Below the pieces are notes generated by a model. It saw only the letters and a program-made list of their open reading frames with translations, had not been told where the DNA came from and made no database searches. A program made the position numbers and the translations under genes. From Gallionellaceae bacterium (GTDB lineage Bacteria > Pseudomonadota > Gammaproteobacteria > Burkholderiales > Thiobacillaceae): a DNA stretch of 64,000 nucleotides. The stretch lies in NCBI GenBank assembly GCA_028714735.1, contig JAQTLU010000003.1, positions 124,001-188,000 of the forward strand. Direction: 5' to 3'. Each line of letters begins with the position of its first letter. Within the stretch, counting starts at the first letter, position 1. Shown here in pieces: positions 34,039-43,475 of this stretch.

Positions 34039-35171
34039 TTTTCAGACTCAAGTGACATGTATTTGATGGTGCGTTGTTCTCGGTTTCCAATGATCCAGCC
34101 GCCTTGATTTGCCTTAAGCTGTCGGAAGACAGCATACCCTTCCAAGATGGCTTTTTCCCAGAGCTTCAGTGGGCATTTCTCTACTTCGTAACCACTCACG
34201 AACTCGCCGATGGTTTTGAGAATTCCGAGTGAGACTTTCTCCTGATTTTCGAAGAAATTCAGTTCTTTGGCTCTTGAAAAAATCCAGGTGGCAATCCCTT
34301 CCTCAACGACGATGGCTCGGCCACTGTCCTGCTCTTCATCGAATTTCGGATTGCTCTTTCGCTTGTGCCTGATCAATGCCCGCATCACGGGCGACCAGTG
34401 AAGGATCGCCGCGTTAGCAAAATGGAAGACGTCATGGAACCGGTAGCCATCGCGGTCGGCAATGTTGTCGGTCAAAGGGTCTCCAATGAACACGCCATTC
34501 CATTGGAGATAGCTTTTGCCACTGCCTCGTTGGTTGACGCGGATTCTGAATTCCCTAGGTAGCTGTTCCTCGATTCCAAATTTACTATCGAAATCGAGGT
34601 CAACCAGATCATCTGCTTGTGGCTCCAAGAACGCGCCGCGTGCTTTCCGAAGGTTGGAGCGAGCCACTTCCGAAAATGCTAGCTCGGCCGCATGGATTGC
34701 ATCCAAGTAAGCCCGTGCAAACGCGACCAATTCAGTACGCGCAGGGGTACTTCCCAATAGCGCTGCGGCTGACTGCCCCAAACGTACCAGGGTGGTGTCT
34801 AGCGATGCAGTCGCAGCGATAGGCACTGCGATATAGGCCATTGCACCTTCGGCGATATCACTTGCAGCACCAACATTCTTGAAATTTCCGTGATTGGCCG
34901 CTTCCCCGAAGATCTCATCGAGAGGAACATTCAGGCGCCTGCAGATTGCAGCCAAGTACCAAAGGGTGTCGCCAAATTCTTCTTCCGCAGCTTTCTTGAA
35001 GCCAGGGTATGCTGATTTATCTCGAACATGCTTTTTAACAGTGGCCATTATTCCGCCAACTTCTCCATACAGTCCTTGGAGGACCGGATTGAAGTCGCTC
35101 GGATTGAGCACGTCCGTGGCTGCAATTTCCGCAGCGTAATCCGAAAGCAAGAGGGAGCCTTCCTTTTTCAT
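34035..35171 (-). CDS. MazG-like nucleotide pyrophosphohydrolase fused to an unknown C-terminal domain
   Basis: 378 residues. Residues 10-95 look like an all-alpha NTP pyrophosphohydrolase: VLQGLYGEVGGIMATVKKHV and AAEEEFGDTLWYLAAICRRL. The metal ligands would be Glu37, Glu65 and Asp68; the fourth usual Glu, at position 40, is Gly. The remaining 280 residues are an unassigned domain containing the block HDVFHFANAAILHWSPVMRALI, with a possible metal-binding His pattern (HDVFH), and GRAIVVEEGIATWIF. Overlaps by 4 bases with the UDG-like gene. Probably removes or converts nucleotides during infection; inference only. Confidence 0.72.
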   Translation of the reverse strand: MKKEGSLLLSDYAAEIAATDVLNPSDFNPVLQGLYGEVGGIMATVKKHVRDKSAYPGFKKAAEEEFGDTLWYLAAICRRLNVPLDEIFGEAANHGNFKNVGAASDIAEGAMAYIAVPIAATASLDTTLVRLGQSAAALLGSTPARTELVAFARAYLDAIHAAELAFSEVARSNLRKARGAFLEPQADDLVDLDFDSKFGIEEQLPREFRIRVNQRGSGKSYLQWNGVFIGDPLTDNIADRDGYRFHDVFHFANAAILHWSPVMRALIRHKRKSNPKFDEEQDSGRAIVVEEGIATWIFSRAKELNFFENQEKVSLGILKTIGEFVSGYEVEKCPLKLWEKAILEGYAVFRQLKANQGGWIIGNREQRTIKYMSLESEK

Positions 35172-35174
35172 CAG

Positions 35175-35801
35175 TCACCTGCGAAGAGTCAGCCATTCAA
35201 AGGGGGCGCCTTGGTAGCCGCTCACGGCCAAGCTGCGTATCCAATGCTCAAGATTCGCGACCAATTGTGCATCGTCAAAGGTGGTGAGACCTATTCCGGT
35301 TTTGCATAGAGGGCGGCCCTGCAGATCATGCAATTCATTGGGAAACTCAGGCCCCTCACCCCCAAAATATACGAAATCGTTGCTGATCAGAACCCTGTTG
35401 ACGCCCGTATCACGAGCAACGTGATCAGGGTTCAGCGAGCCATCAGGGCGGGAGTGAAATGAGTCTCGCTGTTGCCAGGCAACCCCAGCCGCAGCTTTGA
35501 AATAAATATTGTCCCCGCAACTTTGCTTCCGACTGCCATTGCGATATGGCTTCTTGGATTCAAACCGCGGGTCTCGGCCGTACTCGTCAAATGTCATTGT
35601 CTCGGTGACCCGCATCGCATAGACCAGATGCCCACCGCGTCGGACACTTCGATCATTGCTTCCGCTGCCGACCACCCAATCACCGATGTTAGCGCTTCTT
35701 CGGATACTGGGCTTGCAAGTCGCGAGCGTGCAGTAGCTGTAGAAGGGGTTGGGCGCAAAACCACTGTCGTACCGCACGACATAGGAGTGAATGCGTGTCA
35801 T
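35175..35801 (-). CDS. Nmad2-like (nucleotide-modification-associated) domain protein
   Basis: 208 residues. Starts IHSYVVRYDSGFAPNPFYSYC and continues TLATCKPSIRRSANIGDWVVG and GGHLVYAMRVTETMTFDEY, a pattern I associate with the Nmad2 domain described from DNA-modification and conflict loci. A Cys pair (YCTLATC) and the later LQGRPLCKTGIGL block are conserved-looking. The start ATG overlaps the stop of the TIR-like gene (ATGA), and the stop is 3 bp before the MazG-like start. Role unknown; probably nucleotide or modified-base recognition. Confidence 0.65.
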   Translation of the reverse strand: MTRIHSYVVRYDSGFAPNPFYSYCTLATCKPSIRRSANIGDWVVGSGSNDRSVRRGGHLVYAMRVTETMTFDEYGRDPRFESKKPYRNGSRKQSCGDNIYFKAAAGVAWQQRDSFHSRPDGSLNPDHVARDTGVNRVLISNDFVYFGGEGPEFPNELHDLQGRPLCKTGIGLTTFDDAQLVANLEHWIRSLAVSGYQGAPFEWLTLRR

Positions 35802-36268
35802 CAGCAGGGATGCCGCTTGAGTGGAACCGGGTCGCAGGCACCGCCGTCAGGTTTTTCCCACGAGTCTTTCCCGTTGATCGCGTCGATGATTGAATCACCG
35901 TTCCACCCAACCAAGGCGTCCGCATGTTCTTTTAGCGCATCCGGCAGGTCGCATTCTTTTTCGCCATGCTCCCAAACACCAACAATGCGCTTGCCCTGTT
36001 TGGCCGCATATTCGATTTCCCAGTTCACCCAATCGCTGTTCTTGGTTTGTGGGGAGACGTAGCAAATGAACACCCCAGCCCAATTGATGGCAGGCGCAAG
36101 GATCTGCGTCTTGATGTAGTGCTCATCAGTGGCATTGTTGAACTTTCCTGTGTGGATGGAGGAATCCCGGACTTCCACCCCTTTCGGCGCCAACAAATCC
36201 TTGAACTTCTGGAGCCCATGATCGTCCTTATGGACATGGCTGATGAATACATTCCTTTTGTCTGCCAC
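35801..36268 (-). CDS. ThsB-like TIR protein, copy 2
   Basis: 155 residues from a GTG at 36268 with GGAGGTGACAG just upstream. TIR-like features: NVFISHVHKDDHGLQKFKDLL, EHYIKTQILAPAINWAGVFI and YVSPQTKNSDWVNWEIEYAA, ending GKRIVGVWEHG. The Glu of NWEIEYAA is the likely catalytic residue. First gene of the minus-strand operon. It is related in fold, but not closely in sequence, to the ThsB-like protein at 32875, so the island carries two different sensors or signal makers. Confidence 0.83.
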   Translation of the reverse strand: MADKRNVFISHVHKDDHGLQKFKDLLAPKGVEVRDSSIHTGKFNNATDEHYIKTQILAPAINWAGVFICYVSPQTKNSDWVNWEIEYAAKQGKRIVGVWEHGEKECDLPDALKEHADALVGWNGDSIIDAINGKDSWEKPDGGACDPVPLKRHPC

Positions 36269-36697
36269 CTGTCACCTCCATGGTTTCGCATGTTTTGATA
36301 GATCGTAACCGGGTTTACCGCCGGCGTGGTAGGGGCTCCTGGCCAGCTTGCCGGCTCCTGCGCACCGTCGAGGCCGACGTGTGCAAATGAAGAGCGAACA
36401 CCTGCAGGCTGAACTTCAAGGCTACGCGAAGACGTTTGACGTCGGCAGCGCTGATCCCCCGCGCCGGCGGCGGCTTCAGATCGATTCACCGAGCCTGCTT
36501 GAAGTCGAACCGCTGCCAGACGGGCCGAGTGTCAGAATCCGCCGCATTGGGCGAGGCGAGGCGAGGCGAAGCGCGCTGGGTGGGACACGATGCGTAACCG
36601 AGTGCGCACGAAGCCGTAGACGTCCTATGCCCTCCTACGCCACAACAGGTTGTGCCGATAGGTACTGAAATTCACCATATCTCCATGCAGCGTATTC
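36269..36697. other. Spacer between defence island and AlpA-type gene
   Basis: 429 bp without a supported gene. It must hold the promoter of the minus-strand operon and of the AlpA-type gene, but I see no clear -35/-10 pair. A short GAGGCGAGGCGAGGCGAAGC repetition is at about 36555-36575. Confidence 0.4.
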
Positions 36698-37081
36698 ATG
36701 GAGTTCGAGGTGAAAAACCTATCGCACCTATCCAAAGTTCTCGACACCGCCCATGGCCAGTCTCTCCCCCCGCCTGGGACGGAAGCCTACGAGGCGCTGC
36801 CTCAGTTTCTGAAGCCTAGCCCCCTTCCCTTTCGGCGCACCATCCGTCGCCACGAACTGCGTCAGATCGTCCCCTTGGCCGAAACGACGATCTACGAAAT
36901 GGAGCGCCGCGGCGAGTTTCCTCGGCGCTTCAACCTGACTCCACGCTGCGTGGTATGGGACTTGGCCGAGGTAGAAGCCTGGATCGAAGAACGCAAGCAA
37001 GCCCCTCGCGCCAACACCGCCAAACCCGATGTCCACCTACGAAAAACCCGCCCTGTTCGGGCAGGTTCGAACCAGGATTGA
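36698..37081 (+). CDS. AlpA-family phage/ICE regulator
   Basis: 127 residues. The C-terminal half has the AlpA HTH: IRRHELRQIVPLAETTIYEM, then RRGEFPRRFNLTPRCVVWDLAEVEAWIEERK. AlpA proteins activate integrase/excisionase expression in P4-like elements; here it lies between the defence island and the integrase cassette. The first 40 residues are a variable extension. The C-terminal tail is basic. Confidence 0.87.
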   Translation: MEFEVKNLSHLSKVLDTAHGQSLPPPGTEAYEALPQFLKPSPLPFRRTIRRHELRQIVPLAETTIYEMERRGEFPRRFNLTPRCVVWDLAEVEAWIEERKQAPRANTAKPDVHLRKTRPVRAGSNQD

Positions 37082-37094
37082 AGCCAGCGACGCG

Positions 37095-37619
37095 TCATCC
37101 AACCAAGGCTTGCAACTCCTGGGACGCCGAGCGTGGCAGGCGCTGGCCTTCCTTGACCACGTTGACCTGCAGAGCCACCTGCGCCACATCCAGAACGTCC
37201 CTGGCCAGCGAATAGCTGCCCTTGGCCTGTAGCCAAGTCAGCACATCCGCCAGGTGCCAGATCGACGCGCTGCCCTCATGCACTGGCGCAGGAAAGCTGC
37301 TCGGATGGGCCAGCATCAGCTTGCGCATGTTCTGCCGTGACACGCCAACCATCTCCGCCACGTCGGTCAAGCCGACCAGATCTGGAGCAACTTCGATCAG
37401 TCTGGCCGACGGTACGGCGCTCCGCACATCGGCCAGCGCACTGCGCACAGCCGCGTCAGCACTGTCCGCCTCACGGGTGAATTCCAACGCGAGCCGCCCC
37501 GGCTGGCCGATGCCGACCAGGGCATCGTCGCAGCCGGCCGCACCCAAGCGCTCGACCAGCGCATCTGGATCACGGTCATCGTCGGCGAGTTGGTATTTCA
37601 AGGTAAATGTGTATTCCAT
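37095..37619 (-). CDS. HTH protein paired with the HicA-like gene (antitoxin candidate)
   Basis: 174 residues from the ATG at 37619, with GAGGAG 8 bases upstream. The N-terminal 90 residues are a small alpha/beta domain (YTFTLKYQLADDDRD ... GRLALEFTREADSADAAVRS) like HicB-type partners; the C-terminus has an excisionase-like HTH (LVGLTDVAEMVGVSRQNMRK) followed by WHLADVLTWL. It starts 4 bp after the HicA-like gene, so the two form a cassette resembling a toxin-antitoxin module, which would stabilise the ICE. Inference from arrangement. Confidence 0.72.
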   Translation of the reverse strand: MEYTFTLKYQLADDDRDPDALVERLGAAGCDDALVGIGQPGRLALEFTREADSADAAVRSALADVRSAVPSARLIEVAPDLVGLTDVAEMVGVSRQNMRKLMLAHPSSFPAPVHEGSASIWHLADVLTWLQAKGSYSLARDVLDVAQVALQVNVVKEGQRLPRSASQELQALVG

Positions 37620-37623
37620 CGTG

Positions 37624-37899
37624 CTACTCCTCGGCATCGTCGTCAGCCTCATGCCGCTTACGGTGCGTTGTGCAGTTGTCCACGACGCGTCGCAAGGCGC
37701 GCGCGTGGTTGCCAGGGTTCTTCGGCGTGCTCCACACGCTGGTTATGCAAAACTCGCCGCAGCGACACTCCGCGTCGTTGTACGGACAATAAATCCGCCC
37801 CCAGGCATGGCTGCCGCCGACTTCCACGCGCCAGCCCTGCCTTTCGGCGTGCCTGATTGCTTCCTCGACCTCTTTCTTTGGATGTAAGGGACGGGCCAT
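37624..37899 (-). CDS. HicA-like small protein (toxin candidate) with four extra cysteines
   Basis: 91 residues. The beginning KKEVEEAIRHAERQGWRVEV then GGSHAWGRIYC follows the HicA pattern of a helix, a strand and a conserved GSH (catalytic His in HicA ribonucleases). Unlike ordinary HicA it carries C-x6-C-x-C-x3-C (residues about 39-53: CPYNDAECRCGEFC), which may bind zinc or form disulfides, and a charged C-terminal extension. Gap to the next gene is 4 bp. Activity not proven. Confidence 0.62.
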   Translation of the reverse strand: MARPLHPKKEVEEAIRHAERQGWRVEVGGSHAWGRIYCPYNDAECRCGEFCITSVWSTPKNPGNHARALRRVVDNCTTHRKRHEADDDAEE

Positions 37900-37925
37900 T
37901 AATGGTCTCCAGTATGGTGATGATT

Positions 37926-37953
37926 GGCGAGGTTGTCAAGTGACAACCTCGCC
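37926..37953. repeat. Perfect 13-base inverted repeat between integrase and HicA-like gene
   Basis: GGCGAGGTTGTCA-AG-TGACAACCTCGCC. It lies just beyond the integrase stop and about 27 bp upstream of the HicA-like start. No T-run on either strand, so it may be an operator for the toxin-antitoxin-like cassette rather than a terminator. Confidence 0.6.
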
Positions 37954-37959
37954 GCCATT

Positions 37960-39216
37960 TCAAGCCACCGCGCTCAACACGGGCACGACTACATTCTCTG
38001 GCATCAACTTCGGCACGTAGGTCTGCCCGTCAATCCAGGCATCGACCATGTTGGCCCACTCCTGCAGCAAGTGGCGCCGCTGCTCGGCGTATTCGGCCTT
38101 GTTGTAGATCGAGCGCGAGGAACGGCCGTCCTCGTGCGCCAGGCACTTCTCGATCCAGTCGCGGTTGAAGCCGATTTCGTTCAGCAGCGTCGAACCGGTG
38201 CGGCGCAAGTCGTGGACGGTGAACGGCTCCAGCGGCAGGCCGGCGGCCTTCGCCCGCTCCGCCACGATTTGCGTGACCCGGTTCAAGGTCGCGTTCGACA
38301 TGCAGCGGTCGGCATCGTAGCGCGACGGCAACACGAACTTGGAGCCGGCCGCGCAGGTGTGCAGCGCCACGAAGATGTCGAGCGACTGGCGCGACAAATA
38401 AACCACGTGCGGGTTGCGCCCCTTCATGCGCTGCTTCGGGATCGTCCAGGTCGCGTTCTCAAAGTCGACCTCATCCCAGGTGGCCTGAATCAACTCGCTC
38501 TTGCGCACCAGCGTCAGCAGAATCATGCGTAGCGCTAGCCGGATGGTCGGATAGGTCGCCACCGATTCCATCTGCCGCGCCATGAGCCGGATCTCCAACG
38601 GCGACAAGGCGCGGTCCTTCGGTACAAAGGTCGCAATCGAGGCTGCGCCGACGCTTTCGGCAGGGTTGTCCACTTTTTCGCCATGCAGGATGGCGAAGGC
38701 ATAGACCTGCTTCACGATGTCGCGGATGTGTACCGCAGTGGCCGGGGCACCGCGCGCCTTCACCTTGTTGCACAGGGCGCGCAGGTCATCAGCGGTGATT
38801 TCGTTGAGCTGCCGGTTCTGGAAGGCCGGAAGGATGTCCCGATCGACGATGCTCTTGCGCATCGCCTTGGTACTGTCGGCCATCCGAGCATCCGCCAGCC
38901 ATTTACTGGCTACGTCGCCAAAGGTCTTGGCAGCGCTCAGGCGGCGCTTCTCGCGCTGCTTCTCATGCGCGGGGGACTTGCCTTGGGCGACGGCCTTCTT
39001 GGCGTCGATCAGCTTTTCACGGGCCATCGCGAGCGAAATACCGGACGGCCCATACCGTCCAATGGTCAGCGTCTCGCGCCGGCCATTGAGACGGTAATCG
39101 TAGCGGAAGGTGACGGTACCGGTGGTCGATACCGTGACGTACATGCCGTCGCGGTCGGAAGCCTTGTAGGGCTTGGATTTCGGCTTGAGATTGCGTAGTG
39201 CGGTGTCGGTAAGCAT
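37960..39216 (-). CDS. int: P4-type tyrosine recombinase integrase of the ICE
   Basis: 418 residues, usual for the family. The N-terminal DUF4102-type domain starts MLTDTALRNLKPKSKPYKASDRDGMYV; a core-binding domain follows (about 98-190). Catalytic residues: Arg238 (LTLVRKSELI), His335 and Arg338 (HDLRRTGST), His361 (LAHEDG) and Tyr371 (IYNKAEY). It integrates and excises the element at the 3' end of guaA, which is directly next to it. The upstream 300 bp contain short repeated motifs suited to arm-type binding. Confidence 0.94.
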   Translation of the reverse strand: MLTDTALRNLKPKSKPYKASDRDGMYVTVSTTGTVTFRYDYRLNGRRETLTIGRYGPSGISLAMAREKLIDAKKAVAQGKSPAHEKQREKRRLSAAKTFGDVASKWLADARMADSTKAMRKSIVDRDILPAFQNRQLNEITADDLRALCNKVKARGAPATAVHIRDIVKQVYAFAILHGEKVDNPAESVGAASIATFVPKDRALSPLEIRLMARQMESVATYPTIRLALRMILLTLVRKSELIQATWDEVDFENATWTIPKQRMKGRNPHVVYLSRQSLDIFVALHTCAAGSKFVLPSRYDADRCMSNATLNRVTQIVAERAKAAGLPLEPFTVHDLRRTGSTLLNEIGFNRDWIEKCLAHEDGRSSRSIYNKAEYAEQRRHLLQEWANMVDAWIDGQTYVPKLMPENVVVPVLSAVA

Positions 39217-39545
39217 CGAGGTTTTTCCTCCTGTTCGTGACGGCTTTTACCGTCAGGGGTCAGGAGACCTGCTGATGCCAGGAAAGCCGCATGAAACAAG
39301 CTTTCCTTATGAGTGTTTTACCGTCAAAGACCGGTTTGGTCCGAATAGTAAACGGCAGGGTCTTAATCCGGCTCCAGGGATCTACCGTCACCTTTACCGC
39401 CAGCTTGCTCCGCTTGCTGGCGATAGCTACCGATAGATGTCGCGACGTATTTCAATATAAATCAACACGTTATGACGGTTTTTCGATAGCCGGCGATAGC
39501 CCCCGAAGGACCCGATTTCACTCCCATTCGATGGTGCCGGGCGGC
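39217..39545. other. ICE attachment-site region next to guaA
   Basis: The 301 bp between the integrase and guaA hold no gene. TTTTACCGTCA occurs at 39245-39255 and 39316-39326, with related TCTACCGTCA (39381), CTTTACCGCCA (39392) and, inverted, TGACGGTTTTT (39473). CGATAG occurs four times between 39421 and 39500. These look like integrase/excisionase arm sites. The crossover core should lie in the last codons of guaA (about 39518-39545); the other ICE end is outside the window, so the direct repeat cannot be confirmed. Confidence 0.6.
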
Positions 39546-41080
39546 TTGCCGGTGATGTCGTAGGCGACCCGGTTGATGCCGCGGATCTCGTTGATGATGC
39601 GGTTGCTGACCTTGGCCAGGAGCGAATACGGCAGCTCGGCCCAGTGCGCGGTCATGAAGTCCTGGGTCTGCACGGCGCGCAGGGCAACCACGTAGTCATA
39701 GGTGCGGCCATCGCCCATGACCCCCACCGCCTTCACCGGCAGGAAGACGGTGAATGCCTGGGAAGTCTTTTCATACCAACCACTTGCACGCAACTCTTCG
39801 ATGAAGATGTGATCCGCGCGGCGGAGCAGGTCGGCGTATTCCTTCTTCACCTCGCCGAGGATGCGCACGCCCAGGCCGGGGCCGGGGAAGGGGTGGCGGT
39901 AGACCATGTCGTGGGGCAGGCCGAGGGCGACGCCGAGTTCGCGCACCTCGTCCTTGAACAGCTCGCGCAGGGGTTCCAGCAGCTTCAGGTGCATGTCCTC
40001 GGGCAGGCCGCCGACGTTGTGGTGCGACTTGATCGCGTGGGCCTTCTTGGTCTTGGCGCCGGCCGACTCGATCACGTCCGGGTAGATGGTGCCCTGGGCC
40101 AGCCATTTGGCGTTCTTGAGCTTGGCCGATTCGGCCTGGAACACGGCGACGAACTCGCCGCCGATGATCTTGCGCTTCCGCTCCGGTTCGCTCACTCCGG
40201 CCAGCTTGCCCATGAACTGTTCGGTCGCGTCGACGTGGATGACCTTGACGCCGAGGTTCTCGGCGAAGGTCGCCATGACCTGTTCGGCTTCGTTCAGGCG
40301 CAGCAGGCCGGTATCGACGAACACGCAAGTCAATTGATCGCCAATCGCGCGGTGGATCAGGGCCGCCGCCACGGAGGAATCGACGCCGCCGGACAGGCCC
40401 AGGATGACTTCGTCGGAACCGACCTCGGCCTTGATCTTCGCCACCGCCTCGCCGATATAGTCCGGCATGTTCCAGTCCTGGCCGCAGCCGCAGATGTCAT
40501 GCACGAAACGACCGATCATGGCCTTGCCCTGGAGGGTGTGGGTGACCTCGGGGTGGAACTGCACCGCGTAATAGTTGCGCTCGCCGTCGAACATGCCGGC
40601 GATCGGGGTGGAGGCGTTCTCGCACATCACCTGGAAGCCGGGCGGCAGGCTCTCGACCTGGTCGCCATGGCTCATCCAGACGTCCAGCCAGCACTTGCCG
40701 TCCGGGTCGGCGCGGTCCTGGATGTCGGCCAGCAGCCTGGAATGGCCGTGGGCGCGGATCTCGGCGTAGCCGTACTCGTGATGGCTGGCGTTGATCACCT
40801 TGCCGCCCAGCTGCGCGGCCATGGTCTGCATGCCGTAGCAGATGCCCAGTACCGGCACGCCCAGGTCGAACACCACCTGCGGCGCCCGTGGGGTCTCCTC
40901 CTCGGTCACCGAGGACGGCCCCCCGGAGAGGATGATCCCGGCCGGCGCGAAGTCGCGGATGAACTGCTCGGTGACATCGTAGGGATGCAGTTCGCAATAG
41001 ACGTTGTGCTCGCGCACCCGGCGGGCGATCAGCTGGGTGAACTGGGAACCGAAGTCGAGGATGAGTATTTTGTTATGCAT
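39518..41080 (-). CDS. guaA: GMP synthase (glutamine-hydrolysing)
   Basis: 520 residues, normal full length. N-terminal glutamine amidotransferase with the nucleophile Cys in [15 protein letters not shown] and His/Glu in [12 protein letters not shown] pyrophosphatase P-loop [12 protein letters not shown]-terminal dimerisation domain ending [10 protein letters not shown]. Converts XMP to GMP. The ICE has integrated at its 3' end and the reading frame is intact to the usual C-terminus, as expected if the element restores the coding end. It follows guaB with a 55-bp gap that contains a hairpin. Confidence 0.98.
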   Translation of the reverse strand: MHNKILILDFGSQFTQLIARRVREHNVYCELHPYDVTEQFIRDFAPAGIILSGGPSSVTEEETPRAPQVVFDLGVPVLGICYGMQTMAAQLGGKVINASHHEYGYAEIRAHGHSRLLADIQDRADPDGKCWLDVWMSHGDQVESLPPGFQVMCENASTPIAGMFDGERNYYAVQFHPEVTHTLQGKAMIGRFVHDICGCGQDWNMPDYIGEAVAKIKAEVGSDEVILGLSGGVDSSVAAALIHRAIGDQLTCVFVDTGLLRLNEAEQVMATFAENLGVKVIHVDATEQFMGKLAGVSEPERKRKIIGGEFVAVFQAESAKLKNAKWLAQGTIYPDVIESAGAKTKKAHAIKSHHNVGGLPEDMHLKLLEPLRELFKDEVRELGVALGLPHDMVYRHPFPGPGLGVRILGEVKKEYADLLRRADHIFIEELRASGWYEKTSQAFTVFLPVKAVGVMGDGRTYDYVVALRAVQTQDFMTAHWAELPYSLLAKVSNRIINEIRGINRVAYDITGKPPGTIEWE

Positions 41081-41095
41081 GGCGGCGGCTCAATG

Positions 41096-41122
41096 AAAAA
41101 AGGAGGGCGTCGCCCTCCTTTT
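41096..41122 (-). terminator. Terminator-like hairpin between guaB and guaA
   Basis: On the minus strand AAAAGGAGGG-CGACG-CCCTCCTTTT followed by further T residues. It sits 15 bases before the guaA start, so it would attenuate guaA relative to guaB or insulate a separate guaA transcript. Confidence 0.6.
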
Positions 41123-41135
41123 CCGGTGTGGTTGA

Positions 41136-42623
<1,488 letters not shown>

Positions 42624-42697
42624 TTATACGGGTTCGCGGGCTGGTCGGCGACCACCTGAACGAGCCTATTAGTGGATGCTTATTTGCACTGCACGGA

Positions 42698-42724
42698 TTG
42701 ACGCCATCGCCGGCAAGCTATAAT
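42698..42724 (+). promoter_or_regulatory. Sigma-70-like promoter for the lipoprotein gene
   Basis: TTGACG (42698-42703) and TATAAT (42719-42724) with a short 15-base spacer, about 58 bp before the lipoprotein start. The perfect -10 supports it despite the spacing. Confidence 0.55.
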
Positions 42725-42782
42725 TTCCGAGTTAATCCGTCAGGATTCACGACTTGATTTGGCAATGAGAGAGGAAACAACA

Positions 42783-43121
42783 ATGAAACAGCAATTCGCT
42801 ACCGTCACCCTATCCGCCCTGCTCGCCTTGTTCGTGGCCGGCTGCGCCAGTGCTCCCCAGCAGGCTGCCGCTCCCGCCGAGCCGGCCAAACCGACCCTGA
42901 GCGCGGAAGCCATGGCCGCCCTGGCCCAGGCCGAAGCCGACGCCAAGGCCGCCAAGGCCGCCTACACCTACTGGGTTCCGGCTGAGAACGCCATGAAGAA
43001 GGCCGAGGAAGCCGCCAAGGCCTTTGATAGCGCCGCCGTGATCAAGCAGGCCAAGACCGTTTCCGATCTGTGCAAGATCAGCGCCCTGCAGCCGGGCTAT
43101 GCCTCCACTGAACTGAAGTAA
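42783..43121 (+). CDS. Alanine-rich small lipoprotein
   Basis: 112 residues from the ATG at 42783, with GAGAGGAAA upstream. Lipobox LFVAGC/A (Cys at about 20), then an Ala/Pro linker and a helical domain with Ala/Lys/Glu periodicity (ALAQAEADAKAAKAAYTYW ... NAMKKAEEAAKAF). It resembles the DUF4398/SoxXA-binding-protein type of helical lipoprotein seen near guaB in betaproteobacteria, but I cannot assign a function. Followed by a strong terminator. Confidence 0.82.
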   Translation: MKQQFATVTLSALLALFVAGCASAPQQAAAPAEPAKPTLSAEAMAALAQAEADAKAAKAAYTYWVPAENAMKKAEEAAKAFDSAAVIKQAKTVSDLCKISALQPGYASTELK

Positions 43122-43138
43122 TCCGGCTGGATTGATGC

Positions 43139-43166
43139 GAAAGGGCGGCTTCAAGCCGCCCTTTTT
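43139..43166 (+). terminator. Rho-independent terminator after the lipoprotein gene
   Basis: AAAGGGCGGCT-TCA-AGCCGCCC followed by five T residues. It may also act weakly for rnfH on the other strand. Confidence 0.88.
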
Positions 43167-43475
43167 CTATTCGGCGAGGTCGCCGCCGCCCTTCTTCATC
43201 GCCTTGCCTTCCGCCGCGCGCTGCTTGCGGACTTCCTTCGGATCGGCGATCAATGGCCGGTATATCTCCACCCGGTCCTTGTCGCGCAGCACGACATCCA
43301 GTTTGGCCAGCTTGTTCCAGATGCCGACCTTGTGCTTGGCGAGATCGATTTCCGGGTGTTCTGCCAGGAAACCGGAGCGCTCGATCGCTGCCTTGACGGT
43401 GCTGCCCTCCTCGATGGTCAGGCCAACCACCTTCTGCTGATCTCTCAGGGCATAGATCACTTCAACATTAATCAT
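43167..43475 (-). CDS. rnfH: RnfH-family ubiquitin-like protein
   Basis: 102 residues from the ATG at 43475, overlapping the ratA stop (ATGA). Beta-grasp family signature: [39 protein letters not shown] and LDVVLRDKDRVEIYRPLIADPKEVRKQRA. Widely conserved behind ratA; function not firmly known. The C-terminal tail is lysine/glycine-rich. Confidence 0.93.
   Translation of the reverse strand: MINVEVIYALRDQQKVVGLTIEEGSTVKAAIERSGFLAEHPEIDLAKHKVGIWNKLAKLDVVLRDKDRVEIYRPLIADPKEVRKQRAAEGKAMKKGGGDLAE

Noticed and set aside
37926-37953. Rho-independent terminator of the integrase
   Set aside because: Good stem but no T-run on either strand; listed as an inverted repeat instead.
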